Below, piece after piece: positions 51,697-52,400 of a DNA stretch of 52,400 bases (position 1 is the first letter of the stretch; each line of letters begins with the position of its first letter). Source of the stretch: an uncultured Pelagibacteraceae bacterium (GTDB lineage Bacteria; Pseudomonadota; Alphaproteobacteria; Pelagibacterales; Pelagibacteraceae). Below the pieces are notes generated by a model, which searched no databases, was not told the DNA's origin, and was given only the letters and a program-made list of their open reading frames with translations. The position numbers and the translations under genes are program-made. The DNA lies in NCBI GenBank assembly GCA_902569185.1, contig CACFTH010000004.1, positions 1 through 52,400 of the forward strand, given 5' to 3'.

Positions 51697-52400
51697 TTAT
51701 TCCAATTCAATAGTGCTAGGAGGTTTAGAAGTCACGTCGTAAAGAACTCTATTTATTCCATTTACAGAGTTGATAATTCTATTAGATACCTTCTGAATAA
51801 AAGTTTTATCAAAATTATAAAAGTCTGCGGTCATGCCATCATGTGAAGTAACTGCTCTTAACATGCATGTATATTCATAAGTTCTGCTGTCTCCCATGAC
51901 ACCAACAGTTTTTAAAGGAAGTAATGCTGCATAGGCCTGCCAAATCTTATGATAAAGATTTGATTTTTTTAATTCATCAATAAATATAAAATCTGCTTCC
52001 TGTAAAACTTTAATTTTATATTTTGAAATTTTACCTGGTATCCTTATGGCTAGACCAGGCCCAGGGAAAGGATGTCTTTGAAGTATAGATTTTGGAACTG
52101 ATAATTCTTTTCCCAATTTTCTTACTTCATCTTTAAATAGTGTTTGCAAAGGTTCTACTAATGAAAATTTCAAATTTTTTGGTAATCCTCCTACATTATG
52201 ATGTGACTTAATTTTTGAAGTTGGACTTCCAGTGACAGACCTGCTTTCTATTAAATCTGGATATAAAGTACCTTGAGCTAAAAACTTAATTTTTTTTGCC
52301 TTTCTTTCAAAAAGCTTTATAAAAAGTTTACCAATGATTTTTCTTTTCAATTCAGGATCAGTAATATTTTTTAATTTACTTAAAAAAAGTTTTGAAGCAT
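51697..52400 (-). CDS. guaA: GMP synthase (glutamine-hydrolysing), C-terminal part, cut by window edge
   Basis: The minus-strand frame is open from base 52400 to the stop at 51697, giving 234 complete codons. It matches the end of the GuaA ATP-pyrophosphatase domain and the whole dimerisation domain: [78 protein letters not shown] and the C-terminal [10 protein letters not shown]. The glutamine amidotransferase domain and PP-loop lie outside the window. The enzyme makes GMP from XMP. It is convergent with pxpA with a 2-nt gap. Confidence 0.96.
   Translation of the reverse strand, partial: ASKLFLSKLKNITDPELKRKIIGKLFIKLFERKAKKIKFLAQGTLYPDLIESRSVTGSPTSKIKSHHNVGGLPKNLKFSLVEPLQTLFKDEVRKLGKELSVPKSILQRHPFPGPGLAIRIPGKISKYKIKVLQEADFIFIDELKKSNLYHKIWQAYAALLPLKTVGVMGDSRTYEYTCMLRAVTSHDGMTADFYNFDKTFIQKVSNRIINSVNGINRVLYDVTSKPPSTIELE

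Noticed and set aside
1..52400. tRNA genes, insertion sequences, CRISPR arrays, prophage or attachment sites
   Set aside because: No T-arm consensus with cloverleaf pairing, no transposase or integrase frame, and no short regularly spaced repeats were found anywhere in the window.

Overview
The window reads as a chromosomal segment of a streamlined, AT-rich marine alphaproteobacterium, most likely SAR11 (Candidatus Pelagibacter or a close relative). The pointers are the very low GC, intergenic gaps mostly under 100 bp with many overlapping genes, an IscR-like regulator heading a SUF cluster, a tandem glycine riboswitch on gcvT, a one-piece GcvP, and the absence of any mobile element, phage gene or CRISPR. 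The placement rests on gene content and composition, not on a database search. No gap longer than about 260 bp lacks a gene.

Layout. 1-3575: a DMT permease cut by the left edge, NAD(P)H-hydrate dehydratase (nnrD), glutamine synthetase (glnA) and a small exported protein. 3577-10767: a minus-strand iron-sulfur block in transcription order iscR, sufB, a VOC protein, sufE, sufC, sufD, sufS, sufU, sufT-like, sufA-like and a 62-aa ORF. 10900-24375: housekeeping genes (hydrolase, anmK, tyrS, AsmA-like, prfB with its programmed frameshift, PBP1A, RNase E/G, thiSG, aroQ, accBC). 24424-30823: a 27-codon basic ORF, a membrane protein, a GC-rich structured RNA candidate, mnmA, a DUF3553 protein, cysQ, a tiny membrane peptide, recX, then a coupled run of ABA4-like, DsbA-fold isomerase, glycosyltransferase-like and bcp genes. 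30824-35043: a duplicated hairpin module, amt, hup, rseP, rhomboid and bactofilin genes. 35045-40150: lysR, acuI-like, a small membrane protein, folE, hisI, Yip1, tspO and SDR genes. 40152-48390: a long minus-strand series that starts at the glycine riboswitch and runs gcvT, gcvH, gcvP, FAD oxidoreductase, DUF1365, CFA synthase-like, DUF3833. 48420-51694: DMT permease, pxpC and pxpB, with pxpA divergent. 51697-52400: guaA, cut by the right edge.

How it fits together. Nitrogen handling is represented by glnA, amt and 5-oxoprolinase, one-carbon and glycine metabolism by the riboswitch and gcvTHP, and iron-sulfur assembly by IscR and SUF. The clearest regulatory elements are the tandem glycine riboswitch, the RF2 frameshift site and an IscR-site-like promoter. 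The least explained elements are the structured RNA downstream of mnmA, the tiny basic ORF after accC, and a membrane-lipid modification cassette only 9 nt downstream of gcvP that may share riboswitch-controlled transcription.
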